DNA from: Bradyrhizobium barranii subsp. apii
GTDB lineage: Bacteria; Pseudomonadota; Alphaproteobacteria; Rhizobiales; Xanthobacteraceae
NCBI RefSeq assembly: GCF_011516635.5
Contig: NZ_CP096255.1
Span: 7,624,501-7,688,500, forward strand
Reading direction: 5' to 3'
DNA: 64,000 bases
The notes under the pieces were generated by a model. That model was not told where the DNA came from, did no database searches, and saw only the letters and a list, made by a program, of their open reading frames with translations. This document shows, piece by piece, positions 18,930 to 29,400 of this stretch. The position numbers and the translations under genes were made by a program. How positions within the stretch are numbered: the first letter of the stretch is position 1; each line of letters starts with the position of its first letter.

Positions 18930-20270
18930 GTGACCGAGCAAAACAGGAAACGCGCCCTGCGTCGTTTCCGGATGTTGATGTGCGGGCTCTGCGTCGCGGC
19001 CGGCCTCTCATATCCTGCAGACGCACAGAATGCGCAGCCGCTCGATCAGCGCTTCCTGCTGGGCGTCGGCACGCACCAGGGCCTCGGCGGCGTCACCAGC
19101 GCCCGCGGCTATGTGCCCGCGACCGCCATCAAGCAGATGAAGGAGCTGGGGGTCACCTCGTTCCGCGACGACTTCCCCTGGTCGGATTTCGAGCTGCCCG
19201 GCAAGCGGCTCGGCTTCAATGCCCTGAACGGCCGCCTCGAGACCCAGATCAGGTCCGGCGTCGGAATCCCGCTGCTCATTCTCGGGACCGGGCATCATCT
19301 CGTCCCGAATTCCGATCCGCCGACGACCGACGAAGCGCGCCAAAGATTCGTCACCTATGCCGCGACAGCCGCGCAAGCGGTCGCATCACGGCAGCCGATC
19401 TTCGAATTGTGGAACGAGTACAATCTCAGAGCGCGCGCGGAGCCGCTGTTCACCGTCGAAAATTATGTGACGCTCGCCCGATCGGTGCAGCCCGCGGTCA
19501 AGCAGGCGGCGCCGTCCGCGCCCTTCGTGGTCGGAGCACTGGGCGACGATCCCGGCTGGAAATGGACCGACGCCCTGCTGAAGACCGACCTGCTTCGTAT
19601 CGCGGACGGGATGTCCATTCACATCTACAACCATTGCTTACCACCGGCCGGGCGGACCGCAGCCGAGGCGATCGAACGGCTGCAAAATCTTCATCAACGC
19701 GTCGCACAGGCGACCGGCAATCCCGACTATCCGATCTATCTGACCGAAACGGGCTGGCCGACACCAAGCGCGAAATGCGGCGTGACCGAGCAGCTTGCCG
19801 CCGACAATATGGCGCAGATCATCCTCTGGGCATCGACCGCCGGACCCTGGCTCAAGGGGATATGGCTCTATGAGCTGAAGGACAGTGGGACGAAGCCTGG
19901 TGAACTGGAGGACAATTTCGGCATTTATCATTTCGACAATTCGCCGAAGCCTGCCGTGTGTTCCATTCGCGAAAGCTGGGCCTTCATCCGCACCAGCCTG
20001 AAGTCAACGCGAACCACGCCGGCGACCGGCGTCGTGCAGATCCGCAGTGACAGTGGATCGGAAACGAAACTCGCGCTTTGGTCGGAGACTGCGTCGAAGC
20101 GCTTCGAAGTTCGATTAAAAAATGCGGAACCTAATGCCGAGATCAGATATGTATGTCAGCAAGCGCCGGGCCCTGCCGCCGGCGCCTGGACGGCGTTATC
20201 GACAACGCCGTTGCTTGTCAGCGTCAAGGGCACGGCCGTGCCGGATTTCGAGATCCGGCCATCGAACTGA
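18930..20270 (+). CDS. Exported clan GH-A glycosidase-like protein
   Basis: A 446-residue protein with a signal peptide (about residues 12-36, cleavage after ADA). The TIM-barrel catalytic pair is visible: E163 in FELWNEYNL as acid/base and E273 in LTETGWP as nucleophile. Together these are typical of clan GH-A (GH5/GH39-like). A short beta-rich region follows the barrel. It probably trims or degrades the locus's own EPS in the periplasm or outside. GTG 18930 has AGGAG upstream at slightly long spacing; the frame is open to 18870. It lies between the exporter and glycosyltransferase genes. Confidence 0.8.
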   Translation: MTEQNRKRALRRFRMLMCGLCVAAGLSYPADAQNAQPLDQRFLLGVGTHQGLGGVTSARGYVPATAIKQMKELGVTSFRDDFPWSDFELPGKRLGFNALNGRLETQIRSGVGIPLLILGTGHHLVPNSDPPTTDEARQRFVTYAATAAQAVASRQPIFELWNEYNLRARAEPLFTVENYVTLARSVQPAVKQAAPSAPFVVGALGDDPGWKWTDALLKTDLLRIADGMSIHIYNHCLPPAGRTAAEAIERLQNLHQRVAQATGNPDYPIYLTETGWPTPSAKCGVTEQLAADNMAQIILWASTAGPWLKGIWLYELKDSGTKPGELEDNFGIYHFDNSPKPAVCSIRESWAFIRTSLKSTRTTPATGVVQIRSDSGSETKLALWSETASKRFEVRLKNAEPNAEIRYVCQQAPGPAAGAWTALSTTPLLVSVKGTAVPDFEIRPSN

Positions 20271-20302
20271 CGCTGCGGCGGGCTGCTAATCCGAGGCTAT
20301 CC

Positions 20303-21499
20303 TTGAAAATACTGATCGTTAACACGCTCTATCCGCCCGAGATCATCGGGGGCGCCGAAGTGTCTGTGTCGCTGCTCGCGGAGGCGTTCGTCCAGCGCGG
20401 CCATCAGGTGTCGGTGGTCTGCCTTCAGAACAAGCAGGAACGTACGATCGACGAACTCAAGGGCGTGCGCGTATACCGCGTGCCGATGGACAACGATTAC
20501 TGGCCGTTCGGCAACGACAGGAAGCCCTCCTCGGTCCAGCGCCTGAAGTGGCATCTCAAGGACACATGGAATCGCAAATCCGCGGCGCGGTTCGCCGAAA
20601 TTCTCGACATCGAGAAGCCCGACGTCGTCCACACCAACAACCTCACGGGCTTCTCGGTCTCGCTGTGGTCGGAAGCCAGGCGGCGCAACATCAGGATCGT
20701 GCACACCCTGCGCGACTATTCCCTGCTCTGCAAACGCTCGACGCTGTTTCGGGGCGATGCGACATGCGCACAGCGCTGCACCGTCTGCGCCGCCATGACG
20801 TCGCCTTATCTGCTAGCCTCGCGTATGGTCGATGCGGTGGTCTCGAACAGCCAATTCGTGCTCGACCAGCACACCAGGCTGAAATATTTCCCCGGCACCG
20901 ATGGCCGCGTCATCTTCAACATCGCCGATCCAAGCTCCGTGGTGCCGTCACCAGCTTCGAGCTCGGATGATCTGATATTCGGGTTCATCGGGCGGCTCGA
21001 GGCTGAAAAAGGTATTGAGGTAGTCCTCAAGGCGGCCGAGCAGCTTCCCGACCAGGGCTGGCAACTGAAAATCGCCGGAAAGGGGCTTGAGGATTACGTG
21101 CGGGGGCTAAAAAGCCGCAGCGGAAAGAAGGTCGAATGGCTTGGCTTTGCCAAGGCAGCCGAATTCTATGCCAGCATCGACGTCTGCCTGGTGAGTTCGG
21201 TCTGGCCGGAGCCGCTGCCGCGCACGTTGATCGAAAGCATCAACGCAGGCCGAGCGACGATTTGCTCGACGGCCGGCGGGATTCCCGAGATCGCGGGGTT
21301 TTCCAATATGGTTGGGTCCTACGAGCCCAGCGATCATAGGCGACTGGGAGAATTGATGCTGAAGGCCGTCAACGAAAGGTCACACTGGAAAGTCTCGCGG
21401 CCTCCGCAGCCAGGATTTGCCGAGAGGTTTTCAGCGGATTCAGTGACAGGACAATATTTGGACGTCTATTTGAACAACAATCGAACCAACCGGCAATAA
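20303..21499 (+). CDS. Glycosyltransferase family 4 with cysteine-rich insert
   Basis: A 398-residue GT4. The N-terminal KILIVNTLYPPEIIGGAE is the acceptor-side loop. FIGRLEAEKGIEVVLKA opens the donor domain; SSVWPEPLPRTLIESINA replaces the usual first Glu region of the E-x7-E motif with E-P-L-P-R-T-L-I-E. Residues near 140-165 contain four Cys (C..C..RC..C, from LLCKRST to CTVCAA). TTG 20303 is taken because GAGG lies 6 bases upstream and the sequence aligns with the neighbour's MKILITSSLYP. It is a close paralog of the next gene. Confidence 0.88.
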   Translation: MKILIVNTLYPPEIIGGAEVSVSLLAEAFVQRGHQVSVVCLQNKQERTIDELKGVRVYRVPMDNDYWPFGNDRKPSSVQRLKWHLKDTWNRKSAARFAEILDIEKPDVVHTNNLTGFSVSLWSEARRRNIRIVHTLRDYSLLCKRSTLFRGDATCAQRCTVCAAMTSPYLLASRMVDAVVSNSQFVLDQHTRLKYFPGTDGRVIFNIADPSSVVPSPASSSDDLIFGFIGRLEAEKGIEVVLKAAEQLPDQGWQLKIAGKGLEDYVRGLKSRSGKKVEWLGFAKAAEFYASIDVCLVSSVWPEPLPRTLIESINAGRATICSTAGGIPEIAGFSNMVGSYEPSDHRRLGELMLKAVNERSHWKVSRPPQPGFAERFSADSVTGQYLDVYLNNNRTNRQ

Positions 21500-21556
21500 G
21501 CCGAAACGGAGATTTCAGCAAAGCCATTTGGCAGGATAGCTGGACAGACCTTTTCG

Positions 21557-22768
21557 ATGAAGATCCTTATCACGTCATCCCTCTATCCAACGCCATTGGC
21601 ACCGAAGGTGGTCGGTGGCGCGGAAACGTTCGTCCGCCGCCTCGCCGAGACCCTGGTCGGGCAGAACGACGGCGTGGAAGTGATACGTGCCGCGTCCGCA
21701 TCGAACCAGCAGATGGAGACCTGCAACGGCATCGACGTGTATTCGGCGCCCGTACACAACATCTATTTCCCTTTCGCCAAGCAGCACAGCTCGCCGGTGC
21801 GCGGCATCTGGCACGCGATCGAGGACTGGCAGACAATGTCGGAGCTCGTTGCGGCGCGCATCAAGGCCTTCAAGCCTGACATCCTGCACTCGAACAATCT
21901 CTCCGGCCTGACGACCGCGGTGTGGCGGACCGCCGCCGAGCTCGGCATTCCGGTCCTGCACACGCTTCACGACTATTATCTCACCTGCCCGCGCTGCTCG
22001 CGCTTCTCGGACGGACATGCCTGCGAGTCGAGCTGCATGAGCTGTCAGCTCCTGACCCTTCGCCGTCGCGGGGCGACGCGACATCTGGACGCCGTCGTCG
22101 GCGTCAGCCAGCGCATTCTCGACATCCATACGCAGCTCGGCCTGTTCACGCAGACACCGCTGAAGATCGTCATTCGAAACGCCTCGACCGCCGACGTCGG
22201 CAACGCAGACGCCGCGATGGTCGACGGCACCGTCACGTTCGGCTTCATCGGACGCCTGACCGAAGAGAAGGGCATCTACAATCTCGTCCGCGCCATCGCG
22301 ACGATTCCGCCTGACCGGTTTCGGCTCGTCATCGCAGGCCACACAACCGAGAGCCAGCAGAAGCAGCTCAAGGCGCTCGCTCCGAATGCACGGATCGAAT
22401 TTCTCGGCTTCGTACAGCCGAAGCAGTTTTACGAACAGGTGAACGTCGTGGTCGTACCCTCGGTCTGGGAAGATCCCTGCCCGCTCGTCGTCGCCGACGC
22501 GCAGGCCGCCTGCAAACCCCTGCTCGGCACGCCGTTCGGCGGCATTCAGGAAGCAATCAAGCCCGGCGTGACCGGCTGGCTGACGTCGCCCGATCCCGCC
22601 TCGATCGCCAAGAGCATTTCGGCGATCATCGAAGCGCCGCAGCAGATCGTGGAGATGAGCGAGCGATTGAAGTCCGGCATCGACAAATGGGTTTTTGACG
22701 ACGTCGTCGCCGGCTATCGCAACGTCTACGACGAGCTCACGCGCGGCCGCGGCACGCCTCGCACATAG
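21557..22768 (+). CDS. Glycosyltransferase family 4 with cysteine-rich insert (paralog)
   Basis: A 403-residue GT4 clearly related to the preceding gene product along its length. It shares the VVGGAE loop, HTLHDYYLTCPR with the same four-Cys pattern (CPRC, CESSC, C), and FIGRLTEEKG. The donor motif is PSVWEDPCPLVVADAQAA, so the second acidic position differs from the classical E-x7-E. Probably a tandem duplication with altered specificity. It is 57 bases downstream of its paralog. Confidence 0.88.
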   Translation: MKILITSSLYPTPLAPKVVGGAETFVRRLAETLVGQNDGVEVIRAASASNQQMETCNGIDVYSAPVHNIYFPFAKQHSSPVRGIWHAIEDWQTMSELVAARIKAFKPDILHSNNLSGLTTAVWRTAAELGIPVLHTLHDYYLTCPRCSRFSDGHACESSCMSCQLLTLRRRGATRHLDAVVGVSQRILDIHTQLGLFTQTPLKIVIRNASTADVGNADAAMVDGTVTFGFIGRLTEEKGIYNLVRAIATIPPDRFRLVIAGHTTESQQKQLKALAPNARIEFLGFVQPKQFYEQVNVVVVPSVWEDPCPLVVADAQAACKPLLGTPFGGIQEAIKPGVTGWLTSPDPASIAKSISAIIEAPQQIVEMSERLKSGIDKWVFDDVVAGYRNVYDELTRGRGTPRT

Positions 22769-22839
22769 CCGAGTCTGACGCAGATGCCGCCAATGGCCCC
22801 CAACCATCCCGCCATGTTCTTTCTCACGCATTGCCAGAC

Positions 22840-24231
22840 ATGATCAGCCTGCTCGCATTCGGCAGCTATATCTACCAGAGTGCGTCCGCGATCATTCTGA
22901 TCTTCGCCGTCAGCCATATCCTCTCGCCGGCCCAGTACACCTCGTTCTCGCTGGCGCTGGCGACGAGCCAGTTGTTCTGCGTCTTCGTGTTCGAATGGCT
23001 GCAGCTGGCCGGCGTTCGTTTCCTCGCCGCAGCTTCCGGAGAAGAGGCCGCGCGCCTGCGGTTCTCGCTGTTCAGCGCCGGGCTGCTCAGCGCGCTGGTG
23101 CTGCTGCTCGTCGGCGGTGTGGCGGGACTGCTGGGCACGCTCGAGACGAGCGTCGTCGCCCTCGCGCTGGCGATGGCCGTGCTGCAAGGCGCCACCGACC
23201 TCTATTTCATGATCGTCCGCGTGTCCGATCGACTGGGGACCGCGTCCGTCCTCCTGATCCTGCGTGCCAGCGTGCTTCTGGCCGGCGCCGTCGCGGGCGC
23301 GCTGCTCCACGGCACGGCTGCAGCGACGCTGTGCGGCATGGCCGCGAGCTACGGCGCGGTGCTTCTCCTGAGCCTGGTCGTGCATCGCACCTCGCTACGG
23401 CGCGCGTCGCGACACGCCATGCTGACCGACTGGGGCAATTTCTGCCGCTACGGCATCATGGCTGCGGCCGCCTCCGTCATTCATCTCTCCGTACCCGTCA
23501 CCTTGCGCCTGATCGTGATCGCCACGCTCGGCCGGGCGTCGACCGGAGCGGCCGGCTTCTCGATGGCGATCGACCTTCTGCAACGACCGTTCTCGGTCCT
23601 GGTGGCCGCCATTCACACCGTCTGCTATCCCAATGTCGTAGTCCAGTTCGAGCGCGGCGTCGACGGCGAAGCGCGCAGGGCAACCGCCCGCATGCTCGAA
23701 TTCATCCTCTGCGCGACGATCGTGATGCTGGGCGGGCTGATCGGCCTCCTGCCCGACGCGGCGCATCTGTTCGTGCCCGCCGATCTGCTGGTCGATTTCC
23801 TCAACGCGGCGCCGGTCGCGGCGATCTTCTACTTCCTCCACACCCACCTTCAGGCCACGCTCGCGATCGTGCCGCATCTGACCAAATCGGCGACGAGGCT
23901 GGTGGTCGTCGCGGCGTGCCAGCTGGTGCTGGTGTCGGCGGCGTCCTCGATCGGCGCGTTGCTGCACATATCGGTGGCGGGACAGATCGCGAGCGCGGCA
24001 TTGGCCTCCGCCCTCATCATCCTCTTCGCCAGCGGTCCGCTGATCCGGTTCAGGGCGGCGCCAAAGGCGCTGCTGATCCTGGAAGCTACCGTCGCGGCCG
24101 CCGCGATCGCGATGCTCGCGGCAGCTCCGTCGGTCTCCCTGACCTGGCTCGCGGGAAAGATCGTCTTTGCCGGCCTCGCCGTCGTTCTGGTGACGTGGCG
24201 AGGCGATCTGCTGGCCTCGGCACGCAGCTAA
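22840..24231 (+). CDS. Oligosaccharide flippase (Wzx/MATE-like), first of two
   Basis: A 463-residue membrane protein with about 12-14 hydrophobic helices and few charged residues. The arrangement and LVVHRTSLRRASRHAML loop suit the polysaccharide transporter (Wzx) class of the MOP superfamily. It would move lipid-linked repeat units across the inner membrane. No strong sequence motif exists for this family, so the call rests on topology and context. ATG 22840 or TTG 22831 could be the start; neither has a strong ribosome site. It is convergent with the next gene, two bases apart. Confidence 0.75.
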   Translation: MISLLAFGSYIYQSASAIILIFAVSHILSPAQYTSFSLALATSQLFCVFVFEWLQLAGVRFLAAASGEEAARLRFSLFSAGLLSALVLLLVGGVAGLLGTLETSVVALALAMAVLQGATDLYFMIVRVSDRLGTASVLLILRASVLLAGAVAGALLHGTAAATLCGMAASYGAVLLLSLVVHRTSLRRASRHAMLTDWGNFCRYGIMAAAASVIHLSVPVTLRLIVIATLGRASTGAAGFSMAIDLLQRPFSVLVAAIHTVCYPNVVVQFERGVDGEARRATARMLEFILCATIVMLGGLIGLLPDAAHLFVPADLLVDFLNAAPVAAIFYFLHTHLQATLAIVPHLTKSATRLVVVAACQLVLVSAASSIGALLHISVAGQIASAALASALIILFASGPLIRFRAAPKALLILEATVAAAAIAMLAAAPSVSLTWLAGKIVFAGLAVVLVTWRGDLLASARS

Positions 24232-24233
24232 GA

Positions 24234-25457
24234 TCAGGCCTTCACCGCGTGAGCCAGCGGGTTGCCGCTGGTATCGCCGGTCAAACCGTAGATCCTGAGG
24301 GTCTCGTCGACCATCGGCCCGACACCGAAATATTGCTGCGCACGCGCAAGAGCATTGCGCGACAGCGCGGCGCGCATCGCGGGGTCGGCCACCTTCTCGA
24401 GCGCACCGACGAGCGCGTCGACGTCCTCGAATGGCACGATGAAGCCGGTCTGGTCCTGGATGATCTGATCAGTCGCGCCGCCCGCCGGAGTCCGGACCGG
24501 AACGAGGCCCGTCGCCATGGCCTCGGCAACGCCGAGCGGAAATCCCTCGAACCGGCTCGGCAGCGCGAACACGTCGGCGGCCCAGAGGATTTCGCGGACG
24601 TCGCCCATGAACCCGAGGAACTTGAAGGTGTCCTTGTCCTTCTCGCCGGCATAAGCGAACGACTTGATTTCCTTCTCGCGCTCGGCTCCACCGCTGCCGA
24701 CAAAGTAGCATTTGATGTCGATCGGCGGAGAACTGGCGCCGTCGCGAATCTTGCGCGCCGCCTTGATGAGGAGGTCGTGGCCCTTCACCCAGGCGAGACG
24801 GGCCGCCAACAGGCACATGAACTCACCGTCGGCAACGCCGAATTTCGCGCGCGCATCGCGGCGCTCGGCATCCGAGGGCGGCCGGAAATGAACCGTGTCG
24901 ACGCCGCCATAGACCTTGGCGATCCGGTTCTTGCCGAACAGCACGTAGCGGCGCAGATGCCGGAGCGATTCCTCCGACATCAGAATGAGGGTGTGGGGAA
25001 AGAAGAGGTTGAAGAACAGGACCTGGACCGGGCTGAAGGTCGATTGCGGCGCATTCTGCACCTTCTCGATGTTCCCGAGCACCGAGGGATGATAGGTCGC
25101 AACACAGCGCGCGCCGGTCAGCAGCGCGAGCAGCCGGCCCCACATCAGCATGCCCAGCCCGTGGACGTTGATCACGGTGATGTTGTTCTTCCGGATCAGT
25201 TTCAACAGCTGCATGAAGATCGACAGCGAGGGCAACTTCCGAAGTCCCGGAATGACGTTCCATTCCTTGACGGCCGCCGCCAGCTTCTGACGCTTGTATT
25301 CGGACTTCTCGTCCGAGCGAACGGCACCGGAGACCAGGTGGATCTGCACGCCCCGGCCATGCAATCCCGTGGCCAGGGTCTCGCAATAGGATGCAATCCC
25401 GTCATTGCAATTCACGACCTCAACCAGAAACATGACATTCGGGGCGGGATCTTGCAT
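24234..25457 (-). CDS. Glycosyltransferase family 4
   Basis: A 407-residue GT4. NVMFLVEVVNCNDGIASYCETLA is the N-terminal acceptor loop region. LLAARLAWVKGHDLLIKAA and PSRFEGFPLGVAEAMA (E-x7-E) define the donor domain. I favour ATG 25457 (AAGG about 8 bases upstream, and the Rossmann strand starts soon after); ATG 25490 is also in frame. It is transcribed opposite to the preceding glycosyltransferases, so it forms its own unit starting in the long region upstream of the repeat protein gene. Confidence 0.88.
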   Translation of the reverse strand: MQDPAPNVMFLVEVVNCNDGIASYCETLATGLHGRGVQIHLVSGAVRSDEKSEYKRQKLAAAVKEWNVIPGLRKLPSLSIFMQLLKLIRKNNITVINVHGLGMLMWGRLLALLTGARCVATYHPSVLGNIEKVQNAPQSTFSPVQVLFFNLFFPHTLILMSEESLRHLRRYVLFGKNRIAKVYGGVDTVHFRPPSDAERRDARAKFGVADGEFMCLLAARLAWVKGHDLLIKAARKIRDGASSPPIDIKCYFVGSGGAEREKEIKSFAYAGEKDKDTFKFLGFMGDVREILWAADVFALPSRFEGFPLGVAEAMATGLVPVRTPAGGATDQIIQDQTGFIVPFEDVDALVGALEKVADPAMRAALSRNALARAQQYFGVGPMVDETLRIYGLTGDTSGNPLAHAVKA

Positions 25458-26424
25458 GGGAATGGCCTTACTCCGTTCAATCGACGACATTTCGGTCAGT
25501 GCTTAGCGGCAAATTCCATGCCGTGCCAGCGGTTTGCCCGCAACAGTATTGCGCGCCTAACATATTGACGTTGCGGATCTGCGACACTCCGCCCCGGCAC
25601 TGCAGACGACGTCCGAAGTCCGCTTCTCGGGTTCGGCGCCTTGCGCCCGAAGTCGGCGTTCCCTTCAAATTCCGCAAGCAACGCCCGGTTGAAACGTCCC
25701 TCGGCCCCTTGCCCGCCGGGTCCACGACCGATTGTCCCGCCGTCGACGCACCGATCGCCGCACCTCGTGCACACAGATTGGACCTCTCATCTGGTCGGCG
25801 TCGTTCGTTCGACTGGCCCTGCACATCAACGAGGCGTTTCTTCATCGGCCAAAGACAGACTCGATATCCTTCTGCATTGACGTCGACACGAATGTCGCAG
25901 CGACCAGGAGAGAAAACAAAACTCCGGTGGCGAGTTCCATAGATTTACTTTCTCGCTTCCCGACTGCACGCGGGAAAATTCGGAAGCGCGCTGCAAGCCT
26001 TCAACGCCCGAACAACTGTCACATTCGAAATTCGATCGATATTTTTTGCGGTCGTGACTCTCAGGCAACTCGATCCGCCCACGCCACAGGCTTAACAGCG
26101 CTTAACACAATAGATTCGAAGCAAGGCTGCTCGCGCGACAAGCAAATGCGTTTCGATTAGGCACCGGCACAACATCGATCGAACATCGTCGTTGCATCGC
26201 CATTCGAACGTCACGCTGCAAGCACATTGCCGTGGTCTTCATCGATCAATCTCAGTCCACGCAGATTCGTGCGCTGTGGGCGTCGCGCAGGAAGCGTCGG
26301 TGAGAAAATCTCCGGGTGCTTCCATTTTTACCGATCTCACCAACTCGAAAAACAGAGATTGGCCGATACGACAGACGCAGGCGGCACCGAACTCTCGCGT
26401 TTCAGAAAAGGCTCCGAAATCCCG
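25458..26424. other. Gene-free region of about 970 bases, divergent promoters
   Basis: No recognisable gene on either strand; the small open frames here lack coding character or ribosome sites. The part at 25880-26160 is clearly more AT-rich than the locus average. It separates the minus-strand GT4 from the plus-strand repeat protein, so both promoters must lie here. Its length, among the greatest between genes in the EPS locus, suggests regulatory content or a decayed gene. Confidence 0.5.
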
Positions 26425-29400
26425 ATGACTACCGCATCACCAGATCAGACGATCCTGTCGGCGAGCACCTTTGTCAATTCCATCGGCGTCAATGTTCACG
26501 TTGGATATTCCTGGGGCGCCTACGACAACCTCGCCCTCGTCGAGGACAATCTCAAATATCTCGGGGTGACGAAACTGCGGGGCGGACTCGCCACGAGCCC
26601 GGAAGCGCAACCGATCGTCGAGGGACTTGCGAAGGACGGTTACAAATTCGACCTCGTGGTTCCGTCGGGCGTTCCGGCCGGCGGCGCGGCGGCGCTCCAG
26701 TCTTATCTGGAATCCGTCAAGGAGTTCGCGGCCAGCCATCCCGGCAGCGTCATCGCGCTGGAAGGCCTCAACGAGGTCAACATCCAGGGCTTCAGCTATA
26801 ATGGGAGCTCGAGCGTCTCGGCCGCAGCGCAGTTCCAGGCTGTCTATTACAGCGCCATCAAGGCGGACGCCGCGCTCAAGGACATCCCCGTCTACAACCT
26901 GTCGATCGGCTACAATGACTCGGCCGACTACGCCAATCTCGGAAACATGTCGGGGTCGACCGACTACGCCAACTCTCACGCCTATGTCAGCACCGGCCTG
27001 ACACCCGAAACCGCCCTTGAGCAATTGCTCGGTAACGCCACGTCGGTCACCGGCGGCAAACCGGTCGTGATCACCGAGACCGGCTATACGACCAAGAGCG
27101 ATACCCCGTATGTCGGCGCCAGCGAGAACGTACAGGCGAAATCGATCCTGAACACGCTGGTCGATGCCTACAAGGACGGCGTCAGCACCACCTATCTCTA
27201 TCAATTGCTGGACGCCTCGGCGAGCAACGACCCTACGGATCCCGAATCGCACTGGGGCCTGTTCAACGCCGACGGAACCCCGAAGCTCGCGGCGACCGCC
27301 GTCCACAATCTGACGTCGATCCTGGCCGACGACGGCGAGGGCGGCCACACGCCGACTGCCTCGCTGAACTATACGCTCGACAACATGCCGGCGAGCGGGA
27401 ACAGCATGGTTCTCGGCAAGAGCAACGGCGCCTATGAACTCGTGGTCTGGGCGGAACCCAAGGTCTGGAACGACGCTACCGACACCGAGATCGCGAATCC
27501 GACGACGTCGGTTACCGTCAACCTGGGCAGCGTCCACCACCTGATCAACGTCTATGACCCGCTGAAGGGCAGCTCGCCGATCGCGACCTACACCGACGTC
27601 AGCCAGATTGTGGTTCCGATCACGGACCACCCGCTCATCATCGAGATCGACGCTCCGGCAGGAGGCGGCACTGCACCGCCCGCCGTGACCGACGTCAGCG
27701 GAACCGCCGCCGACATCGTGTCGCAGATGTCCGACCTGAACGCCTCGGGTTCGCTTAAGACCATCACGCTCACCGACACCCACGTGCTTCCGGTCGCCTC
27801 CGATGCCACCATGGCGTACATGATCTCGCATTACGGGAAGGCGCTCGCAGCCATCCAGGGCTGCTACCAGTTCTCCATCACCAACTCGACCGACACCTGG
27901 AGCGTCACCAGGGTCTACGACTCCTCCGCAAAGCTTCTGTCGACCAGCACGTCCAACTTCACCGACGGCGTCATCACCAGCAAGGTGACGCTCAATACCG
28001 ACGGCTCGTCGGAGAACATCGCCTATACCGGCGGCAAGATGGTGCGTGACGTCACCGTCTCGGCGATCGGCGACAAGGACACCAAGACCTACGATACGAG
28101 CGGCAATTTCATCGCGGATCTCGTCCAGAACAAGGATGGCTCGTCCTCGAACACGCTCTATTCGAACGGCGTCAAGACCAAGGTCTACGTCACCAATGCC
28201 GACCGCACCCACGACAACTACTATTACAACATCACCGGCCAGTCCTATACCACCGAGCACGACCAGCTCGATGCGGGCGGGAGGCTTCTATCAGTCGTCC
28301 GGATGCATGCCGACGGCTCCATGGCCTACAGCCAGGTCTACAACAGCGACGGCAGCAAGGTTACGACCCAGTACGACGCCACGGGCCACAAGACCTCTGT
28401 CGTCACCGTGACATCGACGGCGACCAGCACCGATTTCTACACCACAGCCGGCGTTCTCAAGCAGACCGTCGTGCAGACGACCTCCGGCAACGTGACCACC
28501 ACGAACTACAATGGTTCGCTGCTGGTGTCCGTCTACGTCGTCAACGCCGACGGCTCGAAGGACTCCAAGCTGTACGACGCCAAGGGCGTCATCGCGAGCG
28601 ACGTGGTCCAGAACGCGGACGGCTCGTCGTCGACCACGCTCTATGCGGCAGGCGTCAAGACCAAGGCCTACGTCACCAACGCGGACGGCAGCCGCGATAA
28701 CTATTATTTCAACATCACCGGCCAGTCCTATACCGGCGAGCACGATCACCTCGACGCGAGCGGCAAGCTGCTGTCGGTCAGCCGCACCCATGCGGACGGC
28801 ACCATGGCCTACAGCCAGGTGTTCAACAGCGACGGCAGCAAGGTCACGACCCAGTACGACTCGACCGGTCACAAGACCTCGGCCGTCACGATAACGTCGA
28901 CGGCCACCACGACTAACTTCTATACGACCGCGGGCACGCTCAAGCAGCAGGTCGTGCAGACGACCTCCGGCAACGTGACCACGACCAACTACAACGGCTC
29001 GCTGCTGGCGTCGGTCTACGTGGTCAACGCCGACGGGTCGAAGGAGTCGAAGCTGTACGATTCCAACGGCATCATCGCGAGCGACCTGATCCAGAACAAG
29101 GACGGCTCGTCCTCGAACACGCTCTACACGGCCGGCGTCAAGACCAAGGTCTATGGCACCAATGCCGACGGCAGCCACGACAACTACTATTACAACATCA
29201 CCGGCCAGTCCTATACCAACGAGCACGACCACATCGATCCGAGCGGAAAGCTGCTTCTGGTCAGCCGTACCCATGCCGACGGCTCGATGGCCTATAGCCA
29301 GGTGGTCAACAGCGACGGCAGCAAGGTCACGACCCAGTACGATTCCACAGGCCACAAGATCTCGGTCATCACCGTCACGTCGTCGGGTACGACGACCGAC

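Noticed and set aside
22995..25568. An 857-residue plus-strand frame spanning the flippase and a glycosyltransferase
   Set aside because: It overlaps two genes that have clear family features in other frames, is rich in Arg and low in hydrophobic residues, and has no ribosome site.
25499..26160. Small open frames in the gene-free region
   Set aside because: No ribosome sites, Arg/Pro/Ser-rich composition and no recognisable domain.
26437..28260. A 607-residue minus-strand frame opposite the repeat protein
   Set aside because: It mirrors the codon periodicity of the true gene. It is composed of Val, Arg, Gly and Asp without motifs.
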